The notes below the pieces were generated by a model. It saw nothing but the letters and a program-made list of their open reading frames with translations. It was not told the origin of the DNA and ran no database searches. DNA of 64,000 nucleotides, from positions 1 to 64,000 of the forward strand of contig CAWBCR010000031.1 of assembly GCA_963787375.1 (NCBI GenBank), written 5' to 3'. Position numbers and translations under genes: made by a program. Position 1 is the stretch's first letter, and every line of letters begins with the position of its first letter. Source of the DNA: CAWBCR01 sp963787375. GTDB lineage: Bacteria > Chloroflexota > Anaerolineae > Aggregatilineales > UBA3940. Positions 49,132 to 58,873 of the stretch are shown piece after piece.

Positions 49132-50295
49132 ATGGCTTACGAACCCCAACCCGAACACAAGTTCACCTTCGGCCTGTGGACGGTCGGGAATATCGGGCGC
49201 GACCCGTTCGGCGGGCCGGTCCGCGACGCCCTGTCACCCGTCGAGCTGGTCCATTTGCTGGCCGAGGTTGGCGCGTATGGCGTCAACCTACACGACAACG
49301 ACCTAGTGCCCATCGACGCCACGCCCGCCGAGCGCGACCGGATCGTCGCGGACTTCAAGGCGGCGCTGAAAGAAACCGGGCTGGTGGTGCCAATGGCGAC
49401 CACCAACCTGTTCGCCGACCCGGCTTTCAAGGATGGGGCCTTTACCTCGAACGACCCCCGCGTGCGCGCCTTCGCGCTGCAAAAGACGATGAATGCCATC
49501 GACCTGGGCGTCGAGCTGGGCGCGAAGGTGTACGTGTTCTGGGGCGGGCGCGAGGGCACCGAGACCGACGCCGCCAAGAACCCGATGGAAGCCATCAAGC
49601 GCGACCGCGCGGCGATCAACTTCCTGTGCGAGTACGTCATCGAACAGGGCTACGACCTCAAGTTCGCGCTGGAGGCCAAGCCCAACGAGCCGCGCGGCAA
49701 CATGTACAATTCGACGACAGGCCACATGCTGGCCTTCATCGCCACGCTGGACCACCCGGACATGGTGGGCGTCAACCCGGAGGTAGCGCACGAGCATATG
49801 GCCGGGCTGAACTTCACGCACGGGGTGGCGCAGGCGCTGGACGCGGGCAAGCTGTTCCACATCGACCTCAACGATCAGGCCTTTGGCCGCTACGACCAGG
49901 ACTTCCGCTTTGGGTCGGTCAACCCCAAGAGCGCGTTCTTCCTGGTGAAGCTGCTGGAGGATTACGGCTACCAGGGCAACCGCCACTTCGACGCGCACGC
50001 CTACCGCACCGAAGATTACGAGGGCGTCAAGGATTTTGCGCGGGGCTGCATGCGCAGCTACCTGATCCTCAAGGAGAAGGCCGCGCAGTGGAACGCCGAC
50101 GCGGAGATCCAGGCCATCGTGGCCGAGGTCAACGCCGATCACGAGGGCGTGCTACCTATGCTGGGCACGTACAGCAAGGAAAGAGCCGCCGCGCTGAGAG
50201 CCCACCGCTTTGACCGCGTGGCGCTGGGCGCGCGCGGGCTGGCCTATGAGCGCCTGGATCAGCTCACGTTTGACCTGCTGCTGGGCGTGCGCTAA
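49132..50295 (+). CDS. xylA: Xylose isomerase
   Basis: 387 residues, class I (actinobacterial length). All key residues are seen: NLHDNDLVP (His54/Asp57 equivalents), WGGREGTE (Trp), ALEAKPNEPRG (Glu, Lys), NPEVAHEHM (Glu, His), FHIDLNDQ and YDQDFRFG (metal Asps), HFDAHAYR (Asp). Converts D-xylose to D-xylulose with Mg or Mn. ATG 49132 has AGAGGA eight bases upstream; a TTG six bases earlier is less likely. Followed by the kinase-isomerase fusion. Confidence 0.92.
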   Translation: MAYEPQPEHKFTFGLWTVGNIGRDPFGGPVRDALSPVELVHLLAEVGAYGVNLHDNDLVPIDATPAERDRIVADFKAALKETGLVVPMATTNLFADPAFKDGAFTSNDPRVRAFALQKTMNAIDLGVELGAKVYVFWGGREGTETDAAKNPMEAIKRDRAAINFLCEYVIEQGYDLKFALEAKPNEPRGNMYNSTTGHMLAFIATLDHPDMVGVNPEVAHEHMAGLNFTHGVAQALDAGKLFHIDLNDQAFGRYDQDFRFGSVNPKSAFFLVKLLEDYGYQGNRHFDAHAYRTEDYEGVKDFARGCMRSYLILKEKAAQWNADAEIQAIVAEVNADHEGVLPMLGTYSKERAAALRAHRFDRVALGARGLAYERLDQLTFDLLLGVR

Positions 50296-50336
50296 ATCGG
50301 CGCTGCGCCCTATCACAACGGAGAGAGCATAAACCT

Positions 50337-52901
50337 ATGACTGGCAAACAGCTGCTGCTTGGCATCGATGTGTCCACCACCGGGGCCAAGGCGCTGCTGA
50401 TCGATGCGCAGGGCACGGTCGTCAGCAGCACGACCACGCCGCTGGCGCTGTCGACGCCGCGCCCGCTGTGGTCCGAGCAGGACCCACGAGCGTGGTGGGA
50501 AGGCGTCAGCCAGAGCATCCGCGCCGCGCTGAAGCAGTCTGGCGCGGACGGCTCGGACGTGGCCGCCATCGGCATGACGGGCCAGATGCACGGGCTGGTG
50601 CTGCTCGACGAGGACGGGCGGGTGCTGCGCCCGGCGATCCTGTGGAACGACCAGCGCACCGGCGCGCAGTGCGACGAGATCCGCGACCGGCTGGGCCGCG
50701 AGCGGCTGATCCAGATCACCGGCAACGACGCGCTGACCGGCTTCACCGCGCCCAAAATTCTGTGGGTGCAGGAGAACGAGCCGGACGTGTACGCGCGGGC
50801 GCGACACATCCTGCTGCCAAAAGACTACATCCGCTACCGCCTGACGGGCGACTTCGCAATGGACCGCGCGGGCGGCTCCGGCACGATCCTGTTCGACCTC
50901 AAAACACGGACATGGTCGCCGGAGATGCTGGACGCGCTGGGCATCCCCGCCGAATGGCTGCCGCCGACCTATGAAGGCTCGGAGGTGACAGGCGTCGTCA
51001 GCGCGGAGGCTGCCGCCGAGACGGGGCTGGCCGAGGGCACGCCGGTGGTGGGCGGCGGCGGCGATCAGGAAGCGCAGGCCACGGGAGTTGGGGCTGTCGA
51101 GCCGGGGATCATCGCGCTGACGGTGGGCACGTCGGGCGTGGTGTTTGCGACGACCGAAGCGCCGCTGATCGAACCGCAGGGGCGGCTGCATGCCTTCTGC
51201 CACACCATGCCCGACCGCTGGCACTTCATGGGCGTGATGCTCAGCGCGGCGGGCTCATTGCAGTGGTACCGCGACACGCTGGCCCCCGACTTCGACTTCG
51301 ATACGCTGATCGACGAGGCAGCAGACGCGCCGCCCGGCGCGGAGGGGCTATTCTTCCTGCCGTATCTCACCGGCGAGCGCACTCCCTACCCCGACCCGCT
51401 GGCACGCGGTGGATTCATCGGGCTGACGGTGCGCCACACACGCGCCCACATGACGCGTGCCGTGCTGGAAGGCGTGGCATTCGGCATCAAGGACAGCTTC
51501 ACGCTGATCCAGGGGGCCGGGCTGGGTGAGATCAGGCAGGTGCGCGTATCGGGCGGCGGGGCGAAGTCGGCGCTGTGGCGGCAGATCATGGCCGACGCGC
51601 TGGGCGTGGAGCTGGTGACGGTCAACACGACCGAGGGCGCGGCCTTCGGGGCGGCGCTGCTGGCCGGCGTGGCCGCCGGGTTCTACCCCGACGCGCCGTC
51701 GGCGTGCGAGGCGATGATCAGCATCACGGGGCGGACGACGCCCGACGACGCCACGACGGCGGCCTATGCCCCTTACTATGAACGCTACCACGCGCTGTAT
51801 CCGGCGCTCAAGGACGCATTCGCCGCGATTGGCGCGCTGGTCGGGCCAGGACAGGAGATCGACCCTATGAAGAAGTACGGCTATCGCTTCTCGTTCGGCC
51901 CGTGGAACATCCACGAAGGGGCCGATCCTTTCGGGCCGACGGTGCGGCCCACGGTGGCCTTCGCCAAGAAGATGAAGGCCCTCAAAGACCTGGGCTTCGA
52001 CGCGATGCAGTTCCACGACGACGACGCCGTGCCTGACATCGACTCGAAATCCACCGCGGAGATCAGCAAAGAAGCGCGCGACATGGCGAAGAAGCTCAAG
52101 GCTAACGGGCTGGTCGCCGAGTTCGTCGCACCGCGCCTGTGGGAAAGCCCGCGCACCATCGACGGCGGCTTCACGTCGAACAACGCGAAGGATCGCAAGT
52201 ACGCGCTCGACCGCGCCAAGAAAGCCGCCGACATCGCACGCGAGATGGACTGCGACCTGATGGTGCTGTGGCTGGCCCGCGAGGGCACCTACATGCGCGA
52301 GGCAAAGGACGCCGTCAAGGCCACCGAGCAGCTTCTGGAAGCGGTCAACACCATCCTGAAGCACGACGAGCGCATCCGCATCGCCATCGAGCCCAAGCCC
52401 AACGAGCCGATGGACCTGGCCTACATCCCGACCATCGGGCACGCGCTGGCGCTGGGCATGCAGTCCGACGACCCGTCGCGGGTCGGCGCGCTGGTCGAGT
52501 CGGCGCACGCCATCCTGGCCGGGCTGGACCCGTCGGACGAGATGAGCTTCGCCATGACGTGGGGCAAGCTGTTCAGCGTGCACCTCAACGACCAGAACGG
52601 CCTGAAGTTCGACCAGGACAAGTCCTTCGGGTCGGTGGACCTGCGGCGCGCCTTCAACCAGGCGCGGGTGCTCGATGACCACCAATTCTACAAAAAGGGC
52701 ATGGTCGGGCTGGACGTGAAGGCGCTGCGCACACAGCCGGCCAAGATCGCCACCAAGCACCTGCGCAACAGCCTCGACATGTTCCTGCGCATGGTCGAGG
52801 TGGTGCGGTCGCTGGACCGCGCCGCACTGGACGAGGTCATCGCGGCGCGCGACTACGAAGAGCTTGACTGGATGATCATGAGCGCGCTGATGGGCAAATA
52901 G
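50337..52901 (+). CDS. Xylulokinase fused to a second xylose isomerase-like TIM barrel
   Basis: 854 residues in one frame. Residues 1-510: FGGY xylulose kinase with GIDVSTTGAKALLID, GMTGQMHGLVLLD, GGGGDQEAQATG, LTVGTSGVVFAT and SGGGAKSALWRQIM. Residues 511-854: xylose isomerase-type barrel with FHDDDAVPD (His, Asp), WLAREGTYM, IEPKPNEPMD (Glu, Lys), VESAHAI (Glu, His), KFDQDKSFG (Asps) and GLDVKALR (Asp). Met511 has AGGAG nine bases upstream, so the two genes were once separate and a stop was lost at the join (one base change, e.g. CAG to TAG, would restore it). If real, one chain could isomerise xylose and phosphorylate xylulose. Confidence 0.85.
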   Translation: MTGKQLLLGIDVSTTGAKALLIDAQGTVVSSTTTPLALSTPRPLWSEQDPRAWWEGVSQSIRAALKQSGADGSDVAAIGMTGQMHGLVLLDEDGRVLRPAILWNDQRTGAQCDEIRDRLGRERLIQITGNDALTGFTAPKILWVQENEPDVYARARHILLPKDYIRYRLTGDFAMDRAGGSGTILFDLKTRTWSPEMLDALGIPAEWLPPTYEGSEVTGVVSAEAAAETGLAEGTPVVGGGGDQEAQATGVGAVEPGIIALTVGTSGVVFATTEAPLIEPQGRLHAFCHTMPDRWHFMGVMLSAAGSLQWYRDTLAPDFDFDTLIDEAADAPPGAEGLFFLPYLTGERTPYPDPLARGGFIGLTVRHTRAHMTRAVLEGVAFGIKDSFTLIQGAGLGEIRQVRVSGGGAKSALWRQIMADALGVELVTVNTTEGAAFGAALLAGVAAGFYPDAPSACEAMISITGRTTPDDATTAAYAPYYERYHALYPALKDAFAAIGALVGPGQEIDPMKKYGYRFSFGPWNIHEGADPFGPTVRPTVAFAKKMKALKDLGFDAMQFHDDDAVPDIDSKSTAEISKEARDMAKKLKANGLVAEFVAPRLWESPRTIDGGFTSNNAKDRKYALDRAKKAADIAREMDCDLMVLWLAREGTYMREAKDAVKATEQLLEAVNTILKHDERIRIAIEPKPNEPMDLAYIPTIGHALALGMQSDDPSRVGALVESAHAILAGLDPSDEMSFAMTWGKLFSVHLNDQNGLKFDQDKSFGSVDLRRAFNQARVLDDHQFYKKGMVGLDVKALRTQPAKIATKHLRNSLDMFLRMVEVVRSLDRAALDEVIAARDYEELDWMIMSALMGK

Positions 52902-52926
52902 TCGGCGCAAAACAAGGAGCATTCTC

Positions 52927-54369
52927 TTGACGCAAGGTGCCCAATTCCACTACGAGATGATCCGCAGCGAGCTTGAGCAGATCGTCGGCCCGCACTTCAT
53001 TTCGGTCGCAGAAAGCGACAAACTCGTGTACTCCACCGACTGGTCGTGGATGCCGCAGATGTGGCTCGACCGCGGCCAGCCGCTCACCACCCCCGACTAC
53101 ATCCTGCACCCCGAGTCTGCCGAGCAGATCGCCGAGATCATGGAGGTCGCCAACAAGTACCACATCCCGGTGATCCCGTTTGGCGGCGGCTCCGGCACAC
53201 AGGGCGGCGCGCTGCCGATCTACGGTGGCATCGTGGTCGACCTGAAGCGCATGAGCAAAATCCTTGAGATCGACGAAAAGTCGCTGACGGTGACAGCGCA
53301 GGCCGGGATCAACGGCCAGCAGCTTGAGTGGGCGCTCAACGAGAAGGGCCTCACGCTGCCGCACTACGCCGCCTCCTCGAACTGCGCCACGCTGGGCGGC
53401 TACCTGGCTCCGCGCGGCACGGGCACGGTCAGCACCAAGTATGGCAAGGCCGAAGACATGGTCATGCGGATGCAGATCGTGCTGCCCACCGGCGAGATCA
53501 TCCGCACGCCGCACGTGCCACAGCACGCCTCCGGCCCCGACTGGTTCCGGCTGTTCCTGGGCGCGGAAGGCACCTTCGGGATCATCACCGAGGCGACGAT
53601 GCAGGTCGACTACCTGCCGGAGTCGCGCTACCTGCGTGCGGTGCTGTTCGACGACCTGACCAAGGCGCTCGAAGCGGGCCGCCAGATCATGACCAAGCGG
53701 CTCAGCCCGTTCGTCATCCGGCTGTACGACCCGGAGTCGACACGCTCGCGGGTCAAGGCCATCCTGGGCTACGAGCTTGACGGCGCGTACATGGTGCTCG
53801 GCTTTGACGGTGACCCGGACATCGCGGCGCTCCAGCAGAAGAAGGCGCTGGAGATCTGCGACGAACTGGGCGCGCGCGACCTGGGCAGCGAGGCGGGCGA
53901 ACGCTGGTGGGAGCATCGCTATGATTTCTACTACCCGCCCAAGAACCTCAAGCTGCCGTGGATGTACGGCACAACAGAGACCGTGACCACCTACGACCGC
54001 ATCGAGAAGCTGTACTACGCCGAGAAACACGCGATCGAGGATGGCTTCAAAGACCAGAACGTCAAGTTCATCGGGCACTTCTCGCACTGGTTCCACTGGG
54101 GCGTAATGCTGTACTCGCGCTTCATCATCGAGGAGCCGCCTGCCGACGCACAGGAGGCGCTGCGCCTGCACAACCACGTGTGGAACACGGCCATGAACGC
54201 CGTCATGCAGAACGGCGGCATGGTCAACGAGCATCACGGCGTGGGGCTCAAGCTGGGGCGCTTTATGGCCCGCCAGTACGGCGACGCGTGGCCGTTCGTG
54301 CTGCGCCTCAAGAAGACCATCGACCCCAACGGCATTATGAACCCCGGCAAAACCGGGTTCGGGTTCTAG
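52927..54369 (+). CDS. FAD-binding oxidase, GlcD/D-lactate dehydrogenase-like
   Basis: 480 residues, TTG start with AAGGAG upstream; an ATG 30 bases later is the alternative. PCMH FAD domain: IPVIPFGGGSGTQGGALP and DLKRMSKILEID, with the FAD-linked C-terminal domain ending HHGVGLKLGRFM and IMNPGKTGFGF. Oxidises a 2-hydroxy acid (glycolate, D-lactate) or similar; electrons likely go to the Fe-S partner next door. Confidence 0.85.
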   Translation: MTQGAQFHYEMIRSELEQIVGPHFISVAESDKLVYSTDWSWMPQMWLDRGQPLTTPDYILHPESAEQIAEIMEVANKYHIPVIPFGGGSGTQGGALPIYGGIVVDLKRMSKILEIDEKSLTVTAQAGINGQQLEWALNEKGLTLPHYAASSNCATLGGYLAPRGTGTVSTKYGKAEDMVMRMQIVLPTGEIIRTPHVPQHASGPDWFRLFLGAEGTFGIITEATMQVDYLPESRYLRAVLFDDLTKALEAGRQIMTKRLSPFVIRLYDPESTRSRVKAILGYELDGAYMVLGFDGDPDIAALQQKKALEICDELGARDLGSEAGERWWEHRYDFYYPPKNLKLPWMYGTTETVTTYDRIEKLYYAEKHAIEDGFKDQNVKFIGHFSHWFHWGVMLYSRFIIEEPPADAQEALRLHNHVWNTAMNAVMQNGGMVNEHHGVGLKLGRFMARQYGDAWPFVLRLKKTIDPNGIMNPGKTGFGF

Positions 54370-54387
54370 GCGAGGAGCGGAACAGTC

Positions 54388-55485
54388 ATGGCCATCGAAA
54401 ACGTCATCGCCACCACCGATAACTGCCGCTACTGCCTGATGTGCCGCCACGTGTGCCCGATCGGGCACGTCACCCGGCTGGAGACGCTCACCCCGCACGG
54501 CTGGGGGCTGACCATCGCCTCGGTGCGGCGCGGGCTGCTCGAATGGAACGCTGAGACGGTCGACGTGCTGTACTCGTGCGCCGACTGCGGCACGTGCCGC
54601 GCACACTGCGTGTTCGACCAGCCGCTGCCGGAGGCCATCGCCGCCGCGCGGGCCGAGGTCGCCGACCAGGGGCTGGCGCCGCGCGCCGCTTACGACGTGA
54701 ACGACAAGCTGGTGCAGTTCGGCACCCCCTACGCCGAGACGGCGCTGGAGGTCATCAGCGGCACGGGCCCCGATGCGCTGTTCGTGGGCGACGAGGCCGC
54801 CTACCTGTGGCCCCCCGCGCTGGAGGCGGCGCTCAAGCTGCTGAAGGCGGCAGGCGTCGAGCCGGTGCAGGTGGGCGTGGGCCGCAACAGCGGCTACACT
54901 GCCTCGTCGCTGGGGTTTGTCGACACGGCAAAGACGCTCGTCACGGCCACGCTGGACGAGATCAAAGCCAGCGGCGCGACGCGGGTGTTCGTGCTCGCGC
55001 CGGGCGACTACTTCACCTTCAGCCAGCTAGCCGACGAGCGGCTGGGCATCGACTGGCCGGAAGGCGTCGAGCTGGTCGAGGTGATCCCGTTCCTGGCAGA
55101 AAAGCTGGCGGCGGGCGAGATCAGCTTCAAGCAGGGCGCGGCGGGCGCACCCTACGCCTACGTCGACCCGACGCACACAGTGCGCGTCACCGAGCGGGTC
55201 GATGCGCCGCGCGCGCTGCTCAATGCCGTCATGCCCGCGCCGGGCATCGAGCTGTTCTGGCGGCGGGATCGCACGCACCCGGTCGGCAGCGGGGCGCTGA
55301 AGTTCACGCAGCCGCATCTCGCCAACCACCTGACGTGGGCGCGCATGGGCGACGCCGCCGAGCGCGGCGCGCGTCTGCTGATCTGCGAAGACCCGGCCAG
55401 CCTGCACGCGCTCAGCGAGCACACCGAGCGCTTCGGGATGCAGGTGCAGGGGCTGTACGAACTGCTGGCCGACCACCTGGTATAG
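54388..55485 (+). CDS. (Fe-S)-binding oxidase subunit
   Basis: 365 residues. Two 4Fe-4S motifs at the N-terminus: NCRYCLMCRHVCPIGH and YSCADCGTCRAHCVF. The rest holds a LutA/GlcF-like pattern but no second CCG domain (one loop LFWRRDRTHPVGSGALK). Partner for the GlcD-like flavoprotein 18 bases upstream. The number of redox centres differs from classical GlcF, so it may be a simplified version. Confidence 0.75.
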   Translation: MAIENVIATTDNCRYCLMCRHVCPIGHVTRLETLTPHGWGLTIASVRRGLLEWNAETVDVLYSCADCGTCRAHCVFDQPLPEAIAAARAEVADQGLAPRAAYDVNDKLVQFGTPYAETALEVISGTGPDALFVGDEAAYLWPPALEAALKLLKAAGVEPVQVGVGRNSGYTASSLGFVDTAKTLVTATLDEIKASGATRVFVLAPGDYFTFSQLADERLGIDWPEGVELVEVIPFLAEKLAAGEISFKQGAAGAPYAYVDPTHTVRVTERVDAPRALLNAVMPAPGIELFWRRDRTHPVGSGALKFTQPHLANHLTWARMGDAAERGARLLICEDPASLHALSEHTERFGMQVQGLYELLADHLV

Positions 55486-55562
55486 GGATGTCACGCGGCG
55501 GCACCGCCGCGATCACATCACGGACCAAACGCAAGCCATCACACACTATAGGAGGGAACGAA

Positions 55563-56453
55563 ATGCACCTGTCAATGCACAACTGGATGAGGGCCGAGCC
55601 GGTTGAAGTCACCATCAAGCGGCTGGCGAAATACGGTTACGAGAGCATCGAGATCAGCGGCGAGCCCAAGAAGTACAACACCAAGGAAGTCAGGGGCTAC
55701 CTGGACGAGAACGGCATCCGCTGCTGGGGCGCAGTCACCCTGATGTTCCAGGGGCTGCACCTGCCGTCGCCCGATCCCGCCGTGCGCGAGCACACCGTGA
55801 ACTACGTCAAGGACTGCATCACGATGGTCAAAGAGCTCAACGGCGAGATCATGACCATCGTGCCGGGCACGGTCGGCAAGGTCAACGCCGATGCCACCCC
55901 CGAAGAGGAGTGGAAGAACGCCGTTGAGGGCATGAAGGAGATCGATGCGTGGGGCAAGAAGGAAGGCGTTCGCCTGGCCATCGAGCCCATCAACCGCTTC
56001 GAGACCTACTTCGTCAGCCGGGCCAACCAGGCCCTGGCGCTGGCCGAGGCCACCAGCCCTGAGTGCGGCGTGTGCCTGGATGCCTTCCACATCAACCTGG
56101 AAGAGCCTGATCCGTATGCGTCGATCCGCGCGACCAAGGGCCGCCTGACCGACTTCCACGTGGCCGACACCAACCGCTTCGCGTGCGGGCTGGGCCACTG
56201 GGACTGGGGCAAGGTCGTCAGCACGCTCAAGGAAATCGGCTATGACGGCGCGCTGACCGTCGAGTTCGTGGCCCCGGTGGACCGCACGCCGGCCAACCCG
56301 TACCCGACGATGGTCGAGACCGACCTGAGCAAGGTCGACATCAGCGAGGATCAGAGGAAGTTCATCGTCGATCACGGCTCCAACATCCTCACCGAGGAGT
56401 TCTACAGCGACCAGGTCAAGACCTGCGCTGACACGCTGCTGCCGCTGATCTAG
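55563..56453 (+). CDS. AP-endonuclease-2-like sugar isomerase/epimerase
   Basis: 296 residues from ATG 55563 with GGAGG eight bases upstream; an open frame continues upstream over the previous gene but is not real. Motifs: YESIEISGEPKKYNT, LAIEPINRFETYF (Glu), CLDAFHINLEEPD (Asp, His), FHVADTNRFACGLGHWDW (His, Asp/Arg) and LTVEFVAP (Glu). Similar in plan to the epimerase at 45.3 kb. Sugar unknown. Confidence 0.8.
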   Translation: MHLSMHNWMRAEPVEVTIKRLAKYGYESIEISGEPKKYNTKEVRGYLDENGIRCWGAVTLMFQGLHLPSPDPAVREHTVNYVKDCITMVKELNGEIMTIVPGTVGKVNADATPEEEWKNAVEGMKEIDAWGKKEGVRLAIEPINRFETYFVSRANQALALAEATSPECGVCLDAFHINLEEPDPYASIRATKGRLTDFHVADTNRFACGLGHWDWGKVVSTLKEIGYDGALTVEFVAPVDRTPANPYPTMVETDLSKVDISEDQRKFIVDHGSNILTEEFYSDQVKTCADTLLPLI

Positions 56454-56478
56454 TAGTAAGCACTGCCCTGGAGGGCAT

Positions 56479-56525
56479 AGTAGGGGCGAGGGGGCAACCT
56501 GCGGTTGTTTTGCCTCGCCCCTACT
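56479..56525. repeat. Intergenic palindromic repeat, family 2
   Basis: gtaggggcgagggggcaa / ttttgcctcgcccctac: a hairpin with an arm of about 16 bp. Confidence 0.7.
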
Positions 56526-56550
56526 CAGATATGGGTACGGAGATCGCATT

Positions 56551-57783
56551 ATGGGCAAAAATGTCGTCATCATTGGCACGCTCGACACCAAGGGACCGGA
56601 GATCGCCTACCTGCGCGACCGCCTGCAGGCGCTGGGCCTGACGACCACGGTCGTCGACTCCGGCATCCTGGGCGAGCCGCTGGGCATCGTGCCCGACATC
56701 AGCCATGCAGAGGCCGCCACCTACGGCGGCACGACCATCGACGCGCTGCGCAACGCCGGCAGCCGTGGCAAGGCGGTGGAGGGCATGCGCGAGGCGCTCA
56801 AGAAGCTGACGCTGGCGCTGTATCAGCAGGGCAAGCTGGACGCGATCACCAGCATGGGCGGCGCGGAAGGCGCGGTGATGGGCGCAGCCACCATGATGCA
56901 GCTTCCGGTGGGCGTGCCCAAGGTGCTCGTCTCACCGATTGCGTCCGGCAAACACTACTTCGACCCGATGGTGGGCACCAGCGACATTATGGTCGTCCAC
57001 TCCATCGTGGACATTCTGGGGCTCAACCCGATCGCCACGACCGTGTACGATAACGTGGCGGCGGCGCTCAAGGGGCTGGTGGAGCACGGTCACGTGCTGC
57101 CGCCGCCCAAACCCGGCGACAAGTACGTCGCGGTGACGATGCTGGGCAACACGACGAAGGCCGTGATGGCCATCAAGGACCGGCTGGCCGAGGCCGGCTA
57201 CGAGGCGGTGATCTTCCACTCCAACGGCGTGGGCGGCCCGGCGATGGAAGAATTGGCCGAAGCGGGCCAGTTCGTCGGGGTGATCGACTTCACGACCAAC
57301 GAAACGCTCGACCCGATGACGGGCGGCATCCACGACGGCGGCCCCGACCGCCTGAAGCGCGTGGGGCGGGCGGGCATCCCGCAGGTGGTGGTGCCCGGCT
57401 GCATCGACTTCTGCGTGTTCCACGCGGGCGCGATCCCCGACGCGCTGAAAGGCCGCCCGGTGTATGACCACAACCCTGAATATACCCTCGTGCGTGCGAC
57501 GCACGACGAGATGATCGCGCTCGGCCACCTGTTCGCCGAGCGGCTGAACGAGGCCAAAGCGCCGGTCGAGATCGCGGTGCCCACGCAGGGTCTGTCGATC
57601 CCCAACGTGCCCGGCGGCGTATTCTGGAACCCGGAGGACGACCGCGCGTACCTCGACACGCTGCGGGCCGACATCCGGGCCGACATTCCGATTACCACCT
57701 TCGAGCGCCACGTCAACGACCCGGCGTTCGGCGTCGAGGTGGCCGACATGTTCATTGCGATGATGAAGAAGCACAACGCTTAG
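56551..57783 (+). CDS. Tm-1-like ATP-binding protein (UPF0261)
   Basis: 410 residues. N-terminal VVIIGTLDTKGPEIAYLRDR, ITSMGGAEGAVMGAATMMQL and IVHSIVDILGLNPI, with the C-terminal TIM-barrel-like part AVIFHSNGVGGPAMEELA, all as in Tm-1/UPF0261 proteins. The plant Tm-1 binds ATP and inhibits tobamovirus replication; bacterial members have no settled role but sit in catabolic operons. The creatininase-family gene follows 27 bases later. Confidence 0.85.
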   Translation: MGKNVVIIGTLDTKGPEIAYLRDRLQALGLTTTVVDSGILGEPLGIVPDISHAEAATYGGTTIDALRNAGSRGKAVEGMREALKKLTLALYQQGKLDAITSMGGAEGAVMGAATMMQLPVGVPKVLVSPIASGKHYFDPMVGTSDIMVVHSIVDILGLNPIATTVYDNVAAALKGLVEHGHVLPPPKPGDKYVAVTMLGNTTKAVMAIKDRLAEAGYEAVIFHSNGVGGPAMEELAEAGQFVGVIDFTTNETLDPMTGGIHDGGPDRLKRVGRAGIPQVVVPGCIDFCVFHAGAIPDALKGRPVYDHNPEYTLVRATHDEMIALGHLFAERLNEAKAPVEIAVPTQGLSIPNVPGGVFWNPEDDRAYLDTLRADIRADIPITTFERHVNDPAFGVEVADMFIAMMKKHNA

Positions 57784-57810
57784 CTATCTGGAGACCAAGG
57801 AGAAATATCC

Positions 57811-58731
57811 ATGCTTAACCCCGGCAAGAAGTATCGTGACCTGCCGCACCTGGTCGAGGAGCAGGACTTCCGCGAGAAGTTCATCTCCTGGGACCTGGGC
57901 GACCTGACCTATATGGACATCCGCGAGTACCTCAAGACCAAAGACACGATCCTGGTGCCGATCGCGTCGCTGGAGCAGCACGGGCCGCACCTGCCGCTAT
58001 ACACCGACACGGTGACGGCGTGGGAAGTCTCGACACGGGTGGCGGAGATGATCGCCGTGCTGCACACGCCGGCCATCTGGTGCGGCTATTCGCCGCAGCA
58101 CATGTACGCGCCGGGATCGGGCCGTGGGACGATCACGCTGCGCTCAAGCACGCTGCTCAACCTGGTGCACGACGTAGCGCGCAGCCTGATCCACCACGGC
58201 TTCAACCGCATCATCTTCATCAACGGGCACGGCTCGAACGTCAAGGTCATCGACCCGATCCTGCGCAAGCTGCGCTACGACACGGGCGCGCTGATCGGCT
58301 TCGTGAAGCCGTACATGGAGAACTACGTGGGCATCCTGGAAGGGCTGATGGAGAACCCACTGGACGAGACACCCGGCTGGCACTCGTCGGAACTGGAGAC
58401 CTCGCAGGATATGGCGTGGAATGAGCACCTGGTGCGCTTCGAGCGCGCCAAATTCACCCGCGCCCACATCCCGGAGAACCTGCCCGACACCTTCGACAAG
58501 AAGGACGGCATGCCCGACGTGGCCTTCGAGGGCTACAAGTACTTCACCTTCCCGATGGACCACCACGAGTTCATCGACAGCGGCGTCATCGGCAACCCGA
58601 TGCGGGCCACCAAAGAGAAGGGCGAGGAAGCGTTCCGCCGCCTGTCCGAGCACGTGGCGCGCGGCGTGATCGAGCTGCAAAAGGTCGAGGTCAACGTCCA
58701 CGACCGCGAGTTCACCGATCGCGCATTCTAA
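57811..58731 (+). CDS. Creatininase-family amidohydrolase
   Basis: 306 residues. Metal site ASLEQHGPHLPLYTDTV (Glu, His, Asp), FINGHGSNVKV (His) and WHSSELETS (Glu). Members hydrolyse cyclic amides or act in cofactor and glycan pathways. Pairing with Tm-1-like and sugar epimerase genes suggests lactam, lactone or amino-sugar substrate, but this is unproven. ATG 57811 follows AAGGAGA. Confidence 0.8.
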   Translation: MLNPGKKYRDLPHLVEEQDFREKFISWDLGDLTYMDIREYLKTKDTILVPIASLEQHGPHLPLYTDTVTAWEVSTRVAEMIAVLHTPAIWCGYSPQHMYAPGSGRGTITLRSSTLLNLVHDVARSLIHHGFNRIIFINGHGSNVKVIDPILRKLRYDTGALIGFVKPYMENYVGILEGLMENPLDETPGWHSSELETSQDMAWNEHLVRFERAKFTRAHIPENLPDTFDKKDGMPDVAFEGYKYFTFPMDHHEFIDSGVIGNPMRATKEKGEEAFRRLSEHVARGVIELQKVEVNVHDREFTDRAF

Positions 58732-58741
58732 CGAGCGACAG

Positions 58742-58848
58742 ACCTCACCCCCTCCCGACGCCCTGGCGGGCGTCTCCGTCCCCTCTCTCCGGCAACGCGC
58801 CTGCGGCGCTTATGCTTGGTGGAGAGGGGGAAAGGGGGTGAGGCCATT
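58742..58848. repeat. Intergenic palindromic repeat, family 1 with insert
   Basis: cctcaccccctcc ... ccctctctcc + module cggcaacgcgcctgcggcgc + ttatgcttggtggagagggggaaa + gggggtgagg. It nearly duplicates the element at 48.4 kb. Confidence 0.75.
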
Positions 58849-58873
58849 ACCCCCACCCACGAGGAGGCTTCCC

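Noticed and set aside
54576..55562. In-frame upstream extension of the epimerase at 55563
   Set aside because: Arg/Gly/Ala-rich shadow of the Fe-S protein gene; the ATG at 55563 has an excellent Shine-Dalgarno.
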